From contig CAJXJM010000068.1 in NCBI GenBank assembly GCA_913054205.1, positions 1 to 9,278 of the forward strand: a DNA stretch of 9,278 bases, written 5' to 3'. A program made the translations under genes and the position numbers. This DNA comes from an uncultured Rhodospirillaceae bacterium. GTDB taxonomy: Bacteria; Pseudomonadota; Alphaproteobacteria; Rhodospirillales; UBA2165. The notes beneath the pieces were generated by a model, which made no database searches, was not told the origin of the DNA, and saw only the letters and a program-made list of their open reading frames with translations. Of the stretch, positions 6,739 to 9,278 are shown piece after piece; position 1 is the first letter of the stretch, and each line of letters opens with the position of its first letter.

Positions 6739-7826
6739 GACGGGCCATCGCTGTCGGAAGAATCAGTGTTGCCGGAGTAAAGCGGGCTGGCCAGATACTG
6801 AGCTAGGAAAAAGCGCACCAGCACACCGATTGTTGCAGCGACAGGCACAGCCAAGAGAACGCCGGTAAAGCCGACAGTCGCACCGCCAACCATTAGGGCA
6901 AAGATCACCCAGACGGCGTGGAGGCCAACTTTCTCGCCGACCAATTTTGGCGTTAGGAACATCGATTCAATAATTTGGCCGGCACCAAAAACAATCAGCA
7001 CCAATACAACCGGCACCAATTCACCAAATTGAGCAACTGCGATGGCCAATGCCGTCACCATACCCACCAGCATGCCAAAATAAGGAATGAAGGATATCAG
7101 CCCGGTTGTGATGCCAACCATAAGTCCAAAATCCAGACCGACGATGGTCAGGCCAATGCCGTAAAACACCGCCAAAAACAAACACACCGTTCCCTGCCCA
7201 CGCACAAAACCGGCAATGGTTACGTCTATATCCTTAACGACTGTGCGAATTGAAGGTGCAAACTCACGAGGCAGCCAGCTATCGACTTTGGAGACGATTT
7301 TATCCCAATCTCTGAGAAGGTAGAAACTCACAACCGGCGTAATCAAAATGAGGGAAAGCGCATTGAAAAGCGCCAGGCCGCCCTGCCAAATACCCTGTAG
7401 AAGCCCCGCCAACCATTTGACGATAGCGCCGCCATAGGATTTTGAAGCTTCAGACAGTTCTTGAAGTTTCTCTGATGGAATACGCTCCGAGAGTGTTTCC
7501 TTCAACGGTGCAATCCAGACCTCAAAATTTTCAATAAAGGTCGGTATTTTTTGGAAAAATCCAATGACCTGACCTTGGAGGAGCGGAAAGATTAAAATCA
7601 GTGCCGCAATGACGGCGGCAAAAAAGAAAACGGTTATGATTGTCGTCGCGAGCGTCCTGGAGAGCCCCCACTCTTCCAGCTTGTCAGCCAGCGGATCGAG
7701 AAAATACGCAACAGCCATACCGGCAACAAAGGGCAGCAGCACGCTGCTGACAAATACTATAAAAGAAATCGCGACAACGACGACCACCAACCAAATCCAA
7801 AATTGTCGCTCTCGGGTAATCCCCAT
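6735..7826 (-). CDS. AI-2E-family (PerM/YdiK-like) membrane transporter
   Basis: This is a 363-residue inner-membrane protein of the AI-2E transporter family (PF01594). Members include TqsA-like exporters and many of unknown substrate, so the family name does not show autoinducer transport. Counted from the upstream GTG (two residues earlier), helices lie at about 11-46 (two), 60-84, 155-173, 213-232, 235-262, 271-287 and 305-345. A soluble stretch at about 88-150 follows the third helix, and a second amphipathic part lies at about 175-205. The conserved SFIPYFGMLVG (247-257) and the C-terminal block with TPKLVGEKVGLH (294-305) and the glycine-rich GGATVGFTGVLLAVP are typical. ATG 7826 is preferred because GGGAG lies 7 bases before it. 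GTG at 7832, overlapping the previous stop as GTGA, is the alternative. The gene sits between a phospholipid-type transferase and hda in one transcript. The substrate is unknown. Confidence 0.88.
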   Translation of the reverse strand: MGITRERQFWIWLVVVVVAISFIVFVSSVLLPFVAGMAVAYFLDPLADKLEEWGLSRTLATTIITVFFFAAVIAALILIFPLLQGQVIGFFQKIPTFIENFEVWIAPLKETLSERIPSEKLQELSEASKSYGGAIVKWLAGLLQGIWQGGLALFNALSLILITPVVSFYLLRDWDKIVSKVDSWLPREFAPSIRTVVKDIDVTIAGFVRGQGTVCLFLAVFYGIGLTIVGLDFGLMVGITTGLISFIPYFGMLVGMVTALAIAVAQFGELVPVVLVLIVFGAGQIIESMFLTPKLVGEKVGLHAVWVIFALMVGGATVGFTGVLLAVPVAATIGVLVRFFLAQYLASPLYSGNTDSSDSDGPS

Positions 7827-7828
7827 AG

Positions 7829-8395
7829 TCACTCTCCCGGCTCCATAGTCGCTGCACGTATTCCCCAGATGCCAACATAGGCGGCGCCTGAAAGAACCGT
7901 TGTCGCAGCCACAGTATAGACCAAAGTTTCAATCAACAAACCGTCGGCGATCGAGTATCCCGTCAATCCGAGAACCGCCGTCGCCAGCGCAAATTGAGCG
8001 GTGGTATTTAATTTACTAATCAATAGTGGCTGCATGGTGAGGTTTTGATAAATAACGTGATAAAGAATGGCACCACACAATATCAGCCCATCGCGAAACA
8101 CCACCAACAAGACCAACCAGGAATCCAGATACCCGACTTGACCCAAAGTTACAAAAATGCTGACGAGCAAAGCTTTGTCGGCGATCGGGTCTAGATAGGC
8201 ACCAAGTTCGGTCTGCAATTTAAATCGTTTGGCGATAAAGCCGTCTAGTGCATCACTAATGCCGGCAAACACAAATACCCAAAAAGCATACAAAACCTGA
8301 TTGTTCAAAATGAGCCACACAGTCAGCGGCACACACAGCAATCTTGCAAGGCTTATTAAATTCGGAATATTTATGCGTATGTCTTCTTTACTCAT
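7829..8395 (-). CDS. CDP-alcohol phosphatidyltransferase family protein
   Basis: This 188-residue membrane enzyme should move a phosphatidyl (or other CMP-linked) group from a CDP-activated donor to an alcohol, in phospholipid synthesis at the inner membrane. The N-terminus NIPNLISLARLLCVP (9-23) is typical of PgsA-like proteins. The signature is D48-x2-D51-G52-x2-A55-K56, then G65-x3-D69-x3-D73, with all four catalytic/metal aspartates in place. The usual arginine after the alanine is lysine here (K56), followed by R57. About six hydrophobic helices are seen, and the length is usual for the family. The start ATG overlaps the upstream stop as ATGA. The 3' end abuts or overlaps the AI-2E-family gene. 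It may be a second paralogue besides the housekeeping pgsA, because in alphaproteobacteria the canonical pgsA usually lies elsewhere (from memory). The alcohol acceptor (glycerol-3-phosphate, phosphatidylglycerol or other) cannot be told. Confidence 0.87.
   Translation of the reverse strand: MSKEDIRINIPNLISLARLLCVPLTVWLILNNQVLYAFWVFVFAGISDALDGFIAKRFKLQTELGAYLDPIADKALLVSIFVTLGQVGYLDSWLVLLVVFRDGLILCGAILYHVIYQNLTMQPLLISKLNTTAQFALATAVLGLTGYSIADGLLIETLVYTVAATTVLSGAAYVGIWGIRAATMEPGE
7834..7838 (-). promoter_or_regulatory. Ribosome binding site deciding the AI-2E-family gene start
   Basis: On the minus strand GGGAG lies 7 bases before ATG 7826 but only 1 base before GTG 7832. It lies inside the end of the upstream gene. 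A GGAG further upstream could serve the GTG at 8-base spacing, so the GTG start is not excluded. Confidence 0.5.
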
Positions 8396-9278
8396 TTGTT
8401 TTTCACACGTTTTGTTGCACCAGATTTAACCCGGGGTTGGAGTTTCACAATCCAACTTCCCTGCTCTTCCGTCAGCACCATATCCGACTGTGCTAAGGCC
8501 AATTTTAACTGCCCTGCTTCACCAATAAAATGAATATTTATACGCACTTCGCTACGCGACAGTAAAACCAGCTCTGCATTTTCAATAACTGCGACGCGAG
8601 CCAGGCGCCGTTTTGCATCAACCCATTCTCCGAGACTTTTGATAGGCAACGTTACAGCAACAACCCCCAGACGCTCAAATTTCAATAAATTGTCAGATTT
8701 CCATTTGTCTTCAATCTGCGCCCCAATTTCGATCGCAGCGCGTTTTAACAGACCATCAATACCCTCTCCTGGAGTGGTGTCAATTTCAGCTGAAAAAGCT
8801 TCCCGGCTTTCGTTCTTTCCATACCGAAAAATAGCAACTTTAAGCACAGGTCGACCTCGCTTGGTCGAACTCAATGTACCCAGCACGACCAAAGTGGTTG
8901 CAACTTGGTAGCGCCTCGCAATAGCTGCCAATCGTTGCTCATCGCCTTTGACGGCAAGCTCCGCGCCAATCATCGCTATGTCGGCGAGATCTCCAGCAGC
9001 AAATATCATCGGCACCAAACCATCGACTATAGGCCGATTTATCCAAGCTTGGCGCCACGGGTTGGGATCATCCCAAAGCGAGGCTGCGCCGGCAACTTGA
9101 TAAACAGGTAACACCAAAATCGGTTTGCTTATTGTTTCGGCAAATTGAATGTCGCTATCGCGGAGCAGAAAACGAATGTCGCGAGGTTTAAATCGGTAGG
9201 ATAGATCGGCGAGATAGCGAACTTGTGAATTTTTTTCGTTTTTAACGCCAAAATCTTGCACATAGCTTGATATCTCTT
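8392..9278 (-). CDS. DUF2066 domain-containing protein, 5' end off the window
   Basis: About 295 codons of a protein of unknown function are present. A GTG at 9261 could be read as a start, but the frame stays open to the window edge (E-I-S-S-Y-V before QDFGVKNEK). That stretch resembles the continuing DUF2066 domain, so the gene is taken as partial, its true start and any signal peptide lying outside. Visible features: QVRYLADLSYRFKP, ILVLPVYQ and WRQAW in the N-terminal part, conserved in DUF2066 proteins as I recall them; then a mixed alpha/beta region with few long hydrophobic stretches; and a basic C-terminal tail ending in KSGATKRVKNK. The family is often predicted to be exported, which cannot be checked here. 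It is the first visible gene of the minus-strand unit, and its TGA overlaps the next ATG as ATGA. The function is unknown; the context suggests the cell envelope. Confidence 0.75.
   Translation of the reverse strand, partial: EISSYVQDFGVKNEKNSQVRYLADLSYRFKPRDIRFLLRDSDIQFAETISKPILVLPVYQVAGAASLWDDPNPWRQAWINRPIVDGLVPMIFAAGDLADIAMIGAELAVKGDEQRLAAIARRYQVATTLVVLGTLSSTKRGRPVLKVAIFRYGKNESREAFSAEIDTTPGEGIDGLLKRAAIEIGAQIEDKWKSDNLLKFERLGVVAVTLPIKSLGEWVDAKRRLARVAVIENAELVLLSRSEVRINIHFIGEAGQLKLALAQSDMVLTEEQGSWIVKLQPRVKSGATKRVKNK

Noticed and set aside
6735..7826. Autoinducer-2 transport (quorum sensing) role
   Set aside because: The family name is historical. Most members have other or unknown substrates, and no AI-2 gene is in the window.
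9259..9261. GTG as the start of the DUF2066 gene
   Set aside because: The frame stays open to the window edge, and the upstream residues read as domain continuation, so the gene is more likely truncated by the window.

Overview
This window looks like ordinary chromosomal DNA from an alphaproteobacterium of moderate GC content. The best clue is a minus-strand run that, as I remember alphaproteobacterial genomes, is a conserved order: DUF2066 protein, CDP-alcohol phosphatidyltransferase, AI-2E-family membrane protein, Hda-type DnaA-like ATPase, then polyphosphate kinase (ppk1). The genus cannot be told from the sequence. I see no insertion sequence, phage gene, tRNA, rRNA or CRISPR array. All non-coding gaps are under 140 bases.

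Layout, left to right. Bases 1-198 (minus) hold the first 66 codons of ppk1, cut by the window edge. A 129-base divergent intergenic region follows, then sixA (328-864, plus), a small phosphohistidine phosphatase ending in a likely intrinsic terminator at 880-912. Next is a 1131-residue soluble c-di-GMP enzyme (999-4394, plus) with four PAS-type domains, one GAF, one GGDEF and one EAL domain. Twelve bases later comes an ArnT/PMT-like integral membrane glycosyltransferase (4407-6059, plus). It ends 10 bases from the end of hda (6070-6738, minus). The rest of the window is the compact minus-strand unit read right to left: DUF2066 (5' end off the window), CDP-alcohol phosphatidyltransferase, AI-2E-family transporter, hda. 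Its members overlap by 4 bases or are about 2 bases apart.

How the genes may work together. Hda is expected to act with the DNA-loaded beta clamp to make DnaA hydrolyse ATP, and Ppk1 makes polyphosphate. In this genome the two are separated by three plus-strand genes. Two of these, the c-di-GMP enzyme and the glycosyltransferase, look co-transcribed, which suggests a link between second-messenger sensing and envelope sugar modification. SixA is divergent from ppk1, an enzyme that works through a phosphohistidine intermediate.

No clearly novel system is visible. The points most worth following up are the split hda-ppk1 locus, the c-di-GMP enzyme/glycosyltransferase pair, a LOV-like PAS domain that has lost its photoactive cysteine, and short inverted repeats in the two larger intergenic gaps.
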